Shown here piece by piece: positions 31,573-40,372 of a DNA stretch of 64,000 nucleotides. A program made the translations under genes and the position numbers. Under the pieces are notes generated by a model that was not told the DNA's origin, did not search any database, and saw only the letters and a program-made list of their open reading frames with translations. How positions within the stretch are numbered: the stretch's first letter is position 1; each line of letters opens with the position of its first letter. This DNA comes from Pseudomonas atagonensis. Its GTDB lineage: Bacteria; Pseudomonadota; Gammaproteobacteria; Pseudomonadales; Pseudomonadaceae. The DNA lies in the NCBI RefSeq assembly GCF_011369485.1, contig NZ_VXCA01000034.1:62001-126000 (forward strand), given 5' to 3'.

Positions 31573-32337
31573 CTACATCAGATCAAACCGTGGCTCGCGC
31601 TTTTCCAGAAATGCCTGCATACCTTCCTTTTGGCCAGGCGTCGCAAACAAACCGTGAAACGAACGTCGCTCGAACAAAAGGCCTTCGCGCATGCCTGATT
31701 CATCGGCCCGGTCCACCGCCTCCCGCGCTGCCCGTGTCGCGGTGCGAGGAAAGCCGGCAATCCGCCGTGCAACCGCCAATGCCGATTCGAGCAAATGCCC
31801 GGTGGCGATCACCCGCGATACCAGACCTGACTGCTCCGCCTCACGAGCGGACATCGAGCGGCCCGTGAGAATCATGTCCATGGCTTTTGCACGCCCGATC
31901 AAACGGGTCAGACGCTGCGTGCCACCCATGCCCGGCATCACCCCCAAAGTGATCTCAGGCAGGCCGAATTGTGCGGACTCGGCCGCCACGATCACATCGC
32001 ACATCATTGCCAGCTCGCACCCTCCGCCGCAGGCAAATCCAGCGACTGCCGCAACCTTCGGAGTGCGCAGCGCGGCAAACGCTTCCCAGCCGGCAAAGTA
32101 ATCTTCCTGAATCATGTCCAGACAAGACTTTTCGTACATCTCCTTGATGTCAGCGCCTGCCGCGAAGTAATCCTTCGTACCAGTGATCAGGAAACACCCG
32201 ACGCCAGGATCACCATCCAGTGCTTGCAGGGTTTCCAGCAGTTCACGCATCAGTTGTGTGCTCAGTGCATTGCGGGCGTGGGGCCGGTTGAGGCGGATCA
32301 ACACCACGCGATCCAGTCTTTCGATCAATATATTCAT
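31573..32337 (-). CDS. Enoyl-CoA hydratase/isomerase (crotonase) family protein
   Basis: The 254-residue crotonase has the oxyanion-hole motifs 'YFAAGADIKEMYEK' and 'GFACGGGCELAMMCDVIVA', and 'QFGLPEITLGVMPGMGGTQRLTRLIG', which keeps the catalytic Glu residues of true hydratases. It is the last gene of a three-gene operon, 46 bp after the membrane oxidoreductase. With an amino-acid-type adenylating enzyme as first gene, its substrate may not be an ordinary fatty acyl-CoA. Confidence 0.88.
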   Translation of the reverse strand: MNILIERLDRVVLIRLNRPHARNALSTQLMRELLETLQALDGDPGVGCFLITGTKDYFAAGADIKEMYEKSCLDMIQEDYFAGWEAFAALRTPKVAAVAGFACGGGCELAMMCDVIVAAESAQFGLPEITLGVMPGMGGTQRLTRLIGRAKAMDMILTGRSMSAREAEQSGLVSRVIATGHLLESALAVARRIAGFPRTATRAAREAVDRADESGMREGLLFERRSFHGLFATPGQKEGMQAFLEKREPRFDLM

Positions 32338-32383
32338 CGCAGTCTCTTTCTATGTAAGGGGAAGGAAAAAGGTAATACGCCCG

Positions 32384-33718
32384 TCAGGAATCCCAGATCG
32401 CGCCGTAGGCCGGAATGCCCCGCCCCTCCATTTCCTTGACCACATGCTCCGTCAACGTCTGGTTGGAAATGCAAATCACCGCCTCCGCGCCGTGCCTTTG
32501 AACAGCTGAGTACGCCAGCATCACCAGGTCTGGCTTGCCCAGCAGATCGGTGTCCCAGATATGTGCATCGGGTTGGGCTTGAAGAATTTCATCGACCAAC
32601 GCATCGCCGTAGGTCTTTCGCGGACTGCGGGTCGACCAGATCAAATGAATGGGTACCTGCTTCGCCAACAGATGCGGCAGCACTGGGCCGATCCCGCTGC
32701 CGGTGGCGACATAAACCACTGACTTGAACAGGGTTTCGATACGGGCGACCCCGGCGGTGGTGATGCCCTTGACCCAGACATGGGTCGGTGGCTGTTCGAT
32801 CAGCTCGCCTGTCCAGTCACCCGCCCGGGAAATGATCAAGCGAAAACCGCGCTCGTCCGGTGCAGGAATATTGGCAAAGGAATGCCATTCCCACAGCGGA
32901 TTGCGACTGATCGCGGTGGAGGATCCAGCGAACGGCGTATGGTGATCGAAGCGGGCAATGACCGCGTGTGACGATGGCTTGACCAACGTCACCGGCACCC
33001 TGCGCAGACGCAGCCAGGGCGACACGATGCTGATCGTCAGCACCGGCAGCATCCAGAACGACGCAGACGTCAGCAGCACCTGTGTCAGATCCGTCGATGG
33101 ATTGCTGTCCCGGGCAAATACCAGTGTCATGGCCCAGAACAGCAGCAAGGCAGCCCAACCGGCAAAACGGTGTGTACGTTCAAAACCGTTATGAAAGCGC
33201 GAACGAATCCCTGGCATCGCCATGATTGCCATCAGCAACAACAACCCCAGCAACGTGCCGCTGATCGCCAGCAGCGTCAGCGAAACTCCACCTGCACCCT
33301 CGACTCTTTGCCAGACCAGCGAACCGAACAGCGCGATAAACCAGGCAATCGCAGCCATCGCTCCACCACTGTGCAAACCACCAAAGTGATAAACCTTGGC
33401 CAGCGAGCGACGAATCGCCAAAGGCCAGGTCGTGGGCGCACGAGTAGCCAGCCAGAACAACAGGTTGATCAGATATTGCTGACGAACCAGGATCGCCATC
33501 GACAGGTTGATCAACACCAGTTGCGACAACGCGTCCAGATCATGCCCCGAAGCTGACCACCACTGTCCGGCCGTCAGCCCATGCCCGAGCACAGCGAAAT
33601 TACAGATCAACACCAGCGCGACCAGCCGGTTGTAATGGGAAAACAGCGGCAGCGTGCCCAAACGTCGCCATAACGCACGCGGCTCGGGCAAAGTGACGCC
33701 TGTGTCCAGGCCACTCAT
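32384..33718 (-). CDS. Membrane oxidoreductase with NAD(P)-binding domain, TmpA-like
   Basis: Unnamed 444-residue protein. The first half (about 1-230) has six or so membrane helices ('LVALVLICNFAVLGHGL', 'AAIAWFIALFGSLVW', 'ISGTLLGLLLLMAIMAM', 'FAGWAALLLFWAMTLVFA') with His-containing segments 'KVYHFGGLHSGG' and 'FERTHRFAGWA' that could bind haem, as in ferric-reductase/NOX proteins. The second half has a ferredoxin-reductase-like NAD(P) module ('VVYVATGSGIGPVLPHLLAKQ', 'HLIWSTRSPRKTYGDALVDEI'). It resembles the fungal TmpA membrane-reductase group. The start overlaps the adenylation gene stop by four bases (ATGA), so the two are coexpressed. Reaction unknown. Confidence 0.7.
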   Translation of the reverse strand: MSGLDTGVTLPEPRALWRRLGTLPLFSHYNRLVALVLICNFAVLGHGLTAGQWWSASGHDLDALSQLVLINLSMAILVRQQYLINLLFWLATRAPTTWPLAIRRSLAKVYHFGGLHSGGAMAAIAWFIALFGSLVWQRVEGAGGVSLTLLAISGTLLGLLLLMAIMAMPGIRSRFHNGFERTHRFAGWAALLLFWAMTLVFARDSNPSTDLTQVLLTSASFWMLPVLTISIVSPWLRLRRVPVTLVKPSSHAVIARFDHHTPFAGSSTAISRNPLWEWHSFANIPAPDERGFRLIISRAGDWTGELIEQPPTHVWVKGITTAGVARIETLFKSVVYVATGSGIGPVLPHLLAKQVPIHLIWSTRSPRKTYGDALVDEILQAQPDAHIWDTDLLGKPDLVMLAYSAVQRHGAEAVICISNQTLTEHVVKEMEGRGIPAYGAIWDS

Positions 33719-35292
33719 TGCCCCGCCTCCTGTTCGGCGGCGACACGCTGTGCGTGGTGTACCTGCGCTCGCTCAAGCAACAGCCGTTTGTCGACCTTGC
33801 CCCGCGAGGTCAGTGGAATTTCATCGACCGGCAGAATCATCGAAGGAACGCAGTAATAGGCCAGGCGCTCTTCGCAACGGCGTCGTGCCGCATCGATGTC
33901 CGTGGAAGCGGGATAGACGAAAGCCACCAGATTGCGGTTATCGAACTTCAATGTGACGGCGCGCTCACAACCCGGTGTCGACTCCAGCGCGGCCGAAACC
34001 GAATCCAGCTCGACCCGAAAGCCCCTGACTTTCACCTGATCATCCACACGACCCAGGTGCTCCAGCTCACCCTCATCGGTCCAGCGCCCCAGATCGCGGG
34101 TGCGAAACATCATCCGTCCTTGCCCCAGAAACGGGTCGAGACGGTAGCGTTCGGCAGTCAGTGCGGGGTTGCCCAAATAGCCGGCCGTCACGCAGTCGCC
34201 ACCGGCCCACATCTCGCCCTGATCGCCCGGCCCGCACAATTGTCCCGCTTCATCCAGCACATATACCGTGTTGTTCGGCGTCGGTTTGCCGATCGTCATC
34301 CGGCCCGTGCCCTTGTAATGCTGCAGGGTGTTGATGATGGTGGTTTCGGTGGGCCCACAGGCGTTGTAAAAAATGCAAAAGGACGCCCAGCGATCGGCCA
34401 ATGGCTGCGGGCAGGGTTCGCCTGCGAGGGCTACCACCTTCACCTGACTACAACGCACGGGGTCCAGCGTGGCGAGAATCGACGGCGTTGCGATCAACAC
34501 ATCGCATTGCTCAGCCGTCTCGGCGATGTCCTTGCCGCGGATCATCAGTGTTGCACCGTGGGCCAGGCAACCCAGAATTTCCCAGGCCGCCATGTCGAAA
34601 GCGATGTTGAGGATCTGGCCGACCTTCAAACCTGGCCGCATACCGAGATTGCCGGGAGCGGTCAGCAGAATATTGCAGACATTGCGTTGGGTAACCCTGA
34701 CGCCATTGGGTTGCCCGGTCGTGCCGGACGTGAACAACACAAAGCACAGTGCATCCTCGGACGGCGCGCCACTCCCCACGTTCAAGTCATCGGTGATCGA
34801 AACTGGCGAGTCGATGAACGCGTCCAGATGGATGCAGTGCTGTCCCGCCGCCAGGGGAATGGCAGGCGCCAGTGTGGAAAGCGTCAGCACCACTTGCGTC
34901 GAGGCGGCTTCCATGATGTGGCGCAGTTGAGTCGCAGGTGTTATCCCAACATGTTGTGGAATATAGGCGGCCCCTACTTTCAATGCGGCAAGCATGCCCA
35001 CCAGCATCGGGATAGAACGCTCGACAAACAGGGCGACATGATCACCGGGCACCACGCCCTGTGCCTTCAGCGCTGTGGCCAGCCGGTTGGCCTGGCGGTT
35101 CAGTTCACCGTACGTGAGGGTTTGCCCCTGAAAACATGCGGCCAGATTCTGCGGATGGGCCGCAGCCTGCTCTTCGATTGCACGATGGATCAACGAGAAT
35201 CCTGGCTCGACCACCGGACCACAACCAAACTGACGCCAAGCGTCAGACTCGACAGACGATGTAAACGGGGTACCCATTGCGAATGCATGCAT
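33715..35292 (-). CDS. Stand-alone NRPS-type adenylation domain protein
   Basis: The 525 residues form one complete A domain: A2 'LKVGAAYIPQHVG', A3 'LFTSGTTGQPNGVRVTQRN', A4 'NIAFDMAAWEILG', A5 'NACGPTETTIINT', A7 'MFRTRDLGRWTDEGELEHLGRVDDQVKVRGFRVE' and A10 'LTSRGKVDKRLLLE'. There is no carrier or condensation domain, and no carrier gene nearby. The Asp in 'FDMAAWE' and the Lys in 'RGKVDK' are those that grip alpha-amino acid substrates. Aligning by eye to GrsA gives a specificity pocket of roughly D-M-W-I-A-A-A-I-I-K (inference). It is the first gene of the operon with the membrane oxidoreductase and crotonase. Confidence 0.87.
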   Translation of the reverse strand: MHAFAMGTPFTSSVESDAWRQFGCGPVVEPGFSLIHRAIEEQAAAHPQNLAACFQGQTLTYGELNRQANRLATALKAQGVVPGDHVALFVERSIPMLVGMLAALKVGAAYIPQHVGITPATQLRHIMEAASTQVVLTLSTLAPAIPLAAGQHCIHLDAFIDSPVSITDDLNVGSGAPSEDALCFVLFTSGTTGQPNGVRVTQRNVCNILLTAPGNLGMRPGLKVGQILNIAFDMAAWEILGCLAHGATLMIRGKDIAETAEQCDVLIATPSILATLDPVRCSQVKVVALAGEPCPQPLADRWASFCIFYNACGPTETTIINTLQHYKGTGRMTIGKPTPNNTVYVLDEAGQLCGPGDQGEMWAGGDCVTAGYLGNPALTAERYRLDPFLGQGRMMFRTRDLGRWTDEGELEHLGRVDDQVKVRGFRVELDSVSAALESTPGCERAVTLKFDNRNLVAFVYPASTDIDAARRRCEERLAYYCVPSMILPVDEIPLTSRGKVDKRLLLERAQVHHAQRVAAEQEAGQ

Positions 35293-35480
35293 CTCAAATA
35301 TCCCTATTGCTCAAATGATCGTTCCAGCCAAATCGACCACCGGCTGCCGTCAGGCTGTTTCGGTGGTTGTTTGCGCTTGTCGGACGGGTTGAGCCGGGGA
35401 ATTTGAATCCATTACACGGACTACAAGATGCGGTGAGTTTTCCTACTTAGTGGGTTATAAAATCTTTCAGCCCGCAGGAT
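35293..35480. other. Intergenic region between the adenylation operon and the ECF sigma gene
   Basis: This 188-bp stretch must hold the minus-strand promoter of the adenylation operon. I see no GGAATAA/GCGTCT site on that strand and no clear sigma70 pair, so that operon's control is not explained. Confidence 0.4.
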
Positions 35481-35506
35481 GGAATAAGCTGTGTCGAGAG
35501 GCGTCT
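35481..35506 (+). promoter_or_regulatory. Autoregulatory ECF promoter of the sigma factor gene
   Basis: GGAATAA (35481-35487), 13 bp, GCGTCT (35501-35506), identical in motif and spacing to the site before the peroxidase operon. It rules out the upstream GTG at 35491 as the translation start and favours ATG 35551. Confidence 0.8.
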
Positions 35507-35550
35507 TTCTTTATGACTACCGCGCTTCTGAGCCAGAGCATGCCCCTGCC

Positions 35551-36057
35551 ATGAACACACTCGACGAACAACTTCGCGAAGTGATCCCCCGATTGCGACG
35601 CTTTGCCGTGTCGTTGACGCGTAACAGCAGCAGCGCCGACGACCTGGTCCAGGCCAGCATGGAGCGAGCCCTGTCGAGTTGGGGTGACAAACGCGCCGAC
35701 GGCGATTTGCGTGCCTGGCTGTTTTCGATTTTGTACCGGCAGTTCCTCGACGCCCATCGCCGCTCGCGACGGTATGCGCGGATGCTCGAATTTTTCACCG
35801 GCTGTGACGATACCGAGCCCTCGGTCGAGCGCACCGTGATCGCCCAATCGACCCTGCAAGCCTTCGATCGCCTGCCCACTGAACAGCGCGCCCTGCTGCT
35901 CATGGTCTCGGTGGAAGGCCTGTCCTATAAAGAGGTCGCCGAGATTCTCGGCGCCCCGATCGGCACCGTGATGTCGCGCCTGTCCCGCGCCCGCCAGGCT
36001 TTGCGCCAGCTCAGCGACGGCGAAATCAGCAGCCCTTCTTTGCGGATACTCAAATGA
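35551..36057 (+). CDS. ECF-family RNA polymerase sigma factor
   Basis: The 168-residue sigma factor has region 2 ('EQLREVIPRLRRFAVSLTRNSSSADDLVQASMERAL', then 'DGDLRAWLFSILYRQFLDAHRRSRR') and region 4 ('FDRLPTEQRALLLMVSVEGLSYKEVAEILGAPIGTVMSRLSRARQALR'). The anti-sigma gene overlaps its end by four bases. The promoter copies at 35481 and before the peroxidase operon define a likely regulon. An oxidative signal is inferred from the target genes. Confidence 0.93.
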   Translation: MNTLDEQLREVIPRLRRFAVSLTRNSSSADDLVQASMERALSSWGDKRADGDLRAWLFSILYRQFLDAHRRSRRYARMLEFFTGCDDTEPSVERTVIAQSTLQAFDRLPTEQRALLLMVSVEGLSYKEVAEILGAPIGTVMSRLSRARQALRQLSDGEISSPSLRILK

Positions 36058-36809
36058 TCAGCATGCCTCCCAGTGAGCGTGATCTGCACGCCTACATCGA
36101 CCACCAACTCAGCGACGCCGACCGGCGTGTGCTGGAAACCTGGCTGGCCAGCCACCCGGACGAAGCTGCGCAAGTGCGCGCCTGGCAGCAAGACGCCCAA
36201 CAATTGCGCGCGGCACTCAGCGGCGCGTTGCAGCAGCAGGCCAATCCGGATCTGGATCCGGCGGTTATTCGTCAACGGGCCAAACGGCAATCTCGGCGTC
36301 ATCTGGCCAGTGCGGCGATGCTGCTGATCGCCGTCAGCATTGGCGGTTTCAGTGGCTGGCAAGCGCGAGAGATGACCCTCGTGCGTTCTTCCATGTTGCC
36401 GATGACCGACGCCTTGCAAGCTTATCGTTTGATTGCCCAGCAAGGCCTGTTGCCGGCGGACTACAAAGTCGGCGGTGACGGCGACATGCAGCGCTGGCTC
36501 GACCGTTACTTCACGCGAGCCGGGCGCTTGCCGGATCTGCAGGCCGCCGGTTTTCAACCGGTCAGCGCACGCCTGCTCAGCACCGATGAAGGCCCGGCGG
36601 CGATGGTCATGTACGAGGACGGCAGCGGCCACAAAGTGAGTTTTTATGTGCGGCCACCGGGGCCGAAAAACACTTTCCTGCCGCGGGGCAGCCGCAACGA
36701 TGGCGATCTGCAGGCCGACTATTGGTCGGACGACGGTTACAACTACGCGATGGTCAGCCCGGTCGATACGCCGGCCGCGCAGCAGCTCAAGCAATCCATC
36801 CAGTTCTGA
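36054..36809 (+). CDS. Membrane anti-sigma factor for the adjacent ECF sigma
   Basis: The 251-residue protein has an N-terminal cytosolic anti-sigma domain ('DLHAYIDHQLSDADRRVLETWLASHPDEAAQVRAW', about 8-42) without an HxxxCxxC zinc motif, one membrane segment ('HLASAAMLLIAVSIGGFSGW', about 83-102) and a periplasmic sensor domain of about 145 residues. This is the RskA/FecR-like layout of a transmembrane anti-sigma factor. The ATGA overlap with the sigma gene ensures balanced synthesis. The release signal is unknown. Confidence 0.9.
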   Translation: MISMPPSERDLHAYIDHQLSDADRRVLETWLASHPDEAAQVRAWQQDAQQLRAALSGALQQQANPDLDPAVIRQRAKRQSRRHLASAAMLLIAVSIGGFSGWQAREMTLVRSSMLPMTDALQAYRLIAQQGLLPADYKVGGDGDMQRWLDRYFTRAGRLPDLQAAGFQPVSARLLSTDEGPAAMVMYEDGSGHKVSFYVRPPGPKNTFLPRGSRNDGDLQADYWSDDGYNYAMVSPVDTPAAQQLKQSIQF

Positions 36810-36827
36810 AGAAAATCACAGCTCTCC

Positions 36828-36917
36828 TGTGGGAGCGGGCTTGCTCGCGAAGGCGTCGTGTCAGGCGATATTTGTATTGGCTGACACTCCGCTTTCGCGA
36901 GCAAGCCCGCTCCCACA
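36828..36917. repeat. REP doublet, GTGGGAGCGGGCTTGCTCGCGAA family
   Basis: Inverted arms TGTGGGAGCGGGCTTGCTCG (starting 36828) and its inverse (ending 36917) enclose about 35 bp. It sits between convergent genes and is related to, but distinct from, the CATCGCGAGCAGG family. A close relative is at 54720-54809. Confidence 0.87.
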
Positions 36918-36934
36918 AGCAGTCGGCGCAAGGT

Positions 36935-37906
36935 TCAGAACCCTACATCCAGCACCACATTGTCCAGATACGTCCCCGCCGGCGGTGTGGTCTGGTCGGT
37001 ATAAATCTTCGCGTTGTAATTGAAAATCTGGCTGCCAGTCCCTAGCCCGTTGCCCGGATTGACCTCGGCATCGCTACTCGCCCGACGCGCCGCACCCACA
37101 CTGCCCCAGCGCGTGGTGCCGGCACTTTTGAAAATGTCATAGGCCAGATAGTTGCTGCCGGAAATCATTCGCCGCCGCCCGCCTGCACTCACGGCGTTTT
37201 GCCCGTCACTCAGGCCCACGGTGTAGGCGCTACCCTTGGTGCAGGCCAGGTTGATCGTCTGCCCGGTCACCGGGGTAAAAGCGCTGATCACCGGCGCGCT
37301 GCCGAACGCGATGTTCGGCGCCGTGATTGTGCAATCGTTGGAGACGGTCAGATTCACCGTGAGCGTGGTAGTGCCGCTGTTGATGTCGCGACCCAGGCAC
37401 ACACTGCCCACACCAATCCCCGAACAGTAATTCCAGTTCCAGAAGATGCTCAGGGTTTCGGTGTACACCCCCGCTGCGACGTTGCTGCCAATGGTCGTGC
37501 CTAAATAGAGCGGCACGGTTTTCGGCGTCGAACCGCCCAGCAGCCCCAACGCATCAATGATGCCGTTGCGGGCGAAGTCATAGGCCGTGCCGCGAGTCAG
37601 CGGATAACTGGTGCTGTTGTTGGCGTAGACCGTGTAACTGATGACATCGCCGGTCGGCCCAAGCAGCCCGCTCTGGGTCGAGGAGACGGTGCCCCAGAAG
37701 TGGTCATTGCTGGTGAGCAGCGACAGCAGCGACCCCGTGCAACTCAACCCGCCATTGAGCGTAGAGCTGGGTTGCGAGGTGGTGCGCACGGCAATCGAAC
37801 TGATCGAACCGAACGCGGCCGGCGTCGTAGGCACCACCGAACACAAGGCCTGCGCCGCCCCCGGCAGCATCAACGTCAGCCACAGGCCCAGCCGCGCCGC
37901 GGTCAT
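36935..37906 (-). CDS. csuE: Csu-type pilus tip adhesin, two spore-coat-U domains
   Basis: The 323-residue secreted protein has a signal peptide (MTAARLGLWLTLMLPGAAQA) and two tandem SCPU domains. The first (about 21-175, 'LCSVVPTTPAAFGSISS') is divergent; the second (about 178-323) has the usual 'NDCTITAPNIAFGSAPVI', 'GQTINLACTKGSAYTVGLSDGQN' and a C-terminal 'PPAGTYLDNVVLDVGF' beta strand. Its size and last-gene position match CsuE. I begin at 37906, overlapping the usher stop by four bases; the frame extends upstream but is antisense-like there. Confidence 0.87.
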   Translation of the reverse strand: MTAARLGLWLTLMLPGAAQALCSVVPTTPAAFGSISSIAVRTTSQPSSTLNGGLSCTGSLLSLLTSNDHFWGTVSSTQSGLLGPTGDVISYTVYANNSTSYPLTRGTAYDFARNGIIDALGLLGGSTPKTVPLYLGTTIGSNVAAGVYTETLSIFWNWNYCSGIGVGSVCLGRDINSGTTTLTVNLTVSNDCTITAPNIAFGSAPVISAFTPVTGQTINLACTKGSAYTVGLSDGQNAVSAGGRRRMISGSNYLAYDIFKSAGTTRWGSVGAARRASSDAEVNPGNGLGTGSQIFNYNAKIYTDQTTPPAGTYLDNVVLDVGF

Positions 37907-40260
37907 TGGCACACCAGCGGGCCAATCAGCGGCACCTGATTCTGATTGATGTCGACGTCGAACTGCACTTTGCAGGTGTTGCCGTCCGCCAGCGTCACCT
38001 GCAGCGAATTCTGCACCTGCAGGTTTTCCAGATACACCAGGCCATCCCAACCCACCACGGTGCGCGCGCCGCTTTGCTCATGCAGCACGCCCGCGCCCAG
38101 CGGCAACTCCCGTTGCTGCGCATCAACCAGCACGATGCTCGCGGCAATCACCCGGTTCAGCGGGAATTCCAGCAGATAGCCGCTGCCACGCCGCACGGCG
38201 ATGCGCTGCTCGACGTTCGGGCTGCGCACGTTGGCCGGCAGGTTCAGCGGGTCGATTTCGTATTTGCCGCGATAGTAAGCGCTGCTCCATGGCACCAGCA
38301 GGTGACCGTTTTTATCGGTCTGCCCCACTTGCTGGTTTTCGTAGCGCACCGGAATGTCGGCAAAACCATCGGTGCTCACCACCACAAAAGCGTCATCGAT
38401 ACGGTTGGCGGCGAACACCTGTCGATCCATCCACACCAGCGAGCCACTGGCATCGGCCCAACGGGTTTCGGCGTCGGAGGTGCCATAAACCCCGGCCTGC
38501 AACTGCACCGATTGCAGGCGCCAGGTCACGTCGGCCTGACGGTAATCGGCGCCGTCACCCTTGGCGTAACCGAGGTTGAAACCGACCCCGCCCTCGGTCG
38601 GCACCGAACGACTGTAGTTGACGCGCTGCTGGGTTTGCCCGGTCTTGCTGCGTTCGCTGCTGATCGCCAGGCTGCCGCGCAGGTCGAACGGAATCACCAG
38701 TTGCGCCTGCACTGCCCAGTTGCTGTCGCCAATCTCGCGGTTGGCCGACAGGTAAAAACTGCTGTTGCGCCACAGTGGTTTGCTCCAGCTCAGGTTGAGC
38801 AGTCGCGTACGCGAGTCATCCGCTGCGCGAACATCGAAGTAACCGGCGCCGAGGCTGCCCCAACGGTCGAGATTGAGGCTCAGAGTCGCCTGTTCGCTGC
38901 GCCGGCTGAGGCTGATGTAAGGGCTGTCGACCACGGTCAGGTCAGCGTATTGATCACGCCGCTGCAGGCGCTGGTACGAAAAGCTGAAACGCTGATTGCT
39001 GTACTGATAACCGAGGCTCAATTGTTCGCCACCGTCGCCGTCGAAACGGCTCTGGCTAATGGCACTGTTGAGCACACCGAAGTTGCCCAGCCGCAGGTTG
39101 CCGCCGAGGCCACCCAGGGTCAGCGAGTCGGAGGCTTCGGCATGGCTTTCCAGAGTGAAACTGTCGCTGACGCCATAACGCAGACTGCCGGAGGTCACAC
39201 CGGTGCCGTAGCTGAAATCCTTCAAGCCGTAGTCGCGACGCAATGTACCGGCAGCCACGGAAAAATCGCTCAAGCCCTTTTGCAGCAAACTGCTGGTGAC
39301 GTAGAACGGCACCGTGGTCGACACCTGCCGGCCCAGCGCATCAGTGGTCACCACCACGGCTTCACCGGCGCCGTTGATGAAGGGAATATTGGTCAGCGTG
39401 TACGGCCCCGGTTGCAGATCGGCGCTGCTGGATTTGTAGCCATTGATGAACAGATCCACCGAGGACGGCACCGCCGCTTCACCGGCAAATTGCGGCAGTG
39501 GATAGGTCACCAGATCCGGGCGTACGGCAAAGTCGCGGGAGAACTGCACGCCGCCCAGACGCACTGAACTGCTCCACGGCAAGGCCCCGCTGATCACATC
39601 GCCGGCCTCGTAAGTGAGCATTCGCTCGTCATCGGAATATCGCCACGTCGTGTCGTATCGCAGATATCCGTTGTCCACTGCACTCAGCGAATCACCGGAC
39701 AAGGTGCGTCGGTACTGCCCGGTGTTGGACAGCGTGCCCCAGCTGTCGAACAGCCGCACCTCGTTCCACGCCGCCAGATAAGTGCCGGCATCGTCGGTGT
39801 CGTTGAGGTACAGGTCATAGTTGAACAGCGCGCCGAAACTGCTCAGCGCCGGGGTGCGCGGGTACGCCTGGCGATTGCCGATGAACTGCTCCGGCAACCA
39901 GTCCGGCGGCACGTCCAGCAGCAGGCGCTGGCCGACGCTGTCGTACTCGCTGTGTAATCCGTTGAGGCTATCGAGTTCGACCTCGGCGCCGACATTTTCC
40001 GGGAGTTTCATGCCGGTTTCATGCAAAGCCGTGGTCGGCACAAACAGCCTTCCACCGCGCTGCGCCACCGCGATCACGCGCCCGGTATTCATCTGGTTGA
40101 CCACCAGTTCCAGAAACAACTGAGCATCACTCACGGCCTCCATGCCGCTGGGAGGCGGCGGCAGTTCCCCGGCCCCGGATGGATGAACGAACATCAGGCA
40201 ACACGCGCCGGTCATCAACCACAACGGACGCTGGAAACGGCGAGCCCATCCCGGACTCAT
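37903..40260 (-). CDS. csuD: Csu-type outer membrane usher
   Basis: The 785-residue FimD-like usher assembles and secretes pilin subunits. It has a signal peptide (about 1-30, 'RPLWLMTGACCLMFVHPSGAGE'), an N-terminal periplasmic domain ('LFLELVVNQMNTGRVIAVAQRGGRLFVPTTALHETG'), a 24-strand pore ('FNYDLYLNDTD', 'SSSADLQPGPYTLTNIPFINGAGEAVVVTTDALGRQ') and C-terminal domains. No Shine-Dalgarno lies next to the ATG at 40260; an AGGAGG lies about 30 bases upstream, so the true start may differ slightly. Confidence 0.92.
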   Translation of the reverse strand: MSPGWARRFQRPLWLMTGACCLMFVHPSGAGELPPPPSGMEAVSDAQLFLELVVNQMNTGRVIAVAQRGGRLFVPTTALHETGMKLPENVGAEVELDSLNGLHSEYDSVGQRLLLDVPPDWLPEQFIGNRQAYPRTPALSSFGALFNYDLYLNDTDDAGTYLAAWNEVRLFDSWGTLSNTGQYRRTLSGDSLSAVDNGYLRYDTTWRYSDDERMLTYEAGDVISGALPWSSSVRLGGVQFSRDFAVRPDLVTYPLPQFAGEAAVPSSVDLFINGYKSSSADLQPGPYTLTNIPFINGAGEAVVVTTDALGRQVSTTVPFYVTSSLLQKGLSDFSVAAGTLRRDYGLKDFSYGTGVTSGSLRYGVSDSFTLESHAEASDSLTLGGLGGNLRLGNFGVLNSAISQSRFDGDGGEQLSLGYQYSNQRFSFSYQRLQRRDQYADLTVVDSPYISLSRRSEQATLSLNLDRWGSLGAGYFDVRAADDSRTRLLNLSWSKPLWRNSSFYLSANREIGDSNWAVQAQLVIPFDLRGSLAISSERSKTGQTQQRVNYSRSVPTEGGVGFNLGYAKGDGADYRQADVTWRLQSVQLQAGVYGTSDAETRWADASGSLVWMDRQVFAANRIDDAFVVVSTDGFADIPVRYENQQVGQTDKNGHLLVPWSSAYYRGKYEIDPLNLPANVRSPNVEQRIAVRRGSGYLLEFPLNRVIAASIVLVDAQQRELPLGAGVLHEQSGARTVVGWDGLVYLENLQVQNSLQVTLADGNTCKVQFDVDINQNQVPLIGPLVCQ

Positions 40261-40372
40261 ACGCGTACTAGGTCCGTCACTGGACTGGATCCTCCTTGCG
40301 TCACACCCGAGTATTTCCGGCGCAACCCCTCACCACAGAAACCCTACCGCCACAAAAGCCTGCCGACCTCCG

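Noticed and set aside
33718..35406. Plus-strand open frame of 562 codons
   Set aside because: It is antisense to the adenylation-domain gene, whose A3, A5, A7 and A10 motifs are all in the other frame.
35491..35550. GTG start for the ECF sigma gene
   Set aside because: It would fall inside the ECF promoter motif at 35481-35506. The ATG at 35551 gives a normal-length sigma factor.
37906..39567. Plus-strand open frame of 553 codons
   Set aside because: It is antisense to the usher gene.
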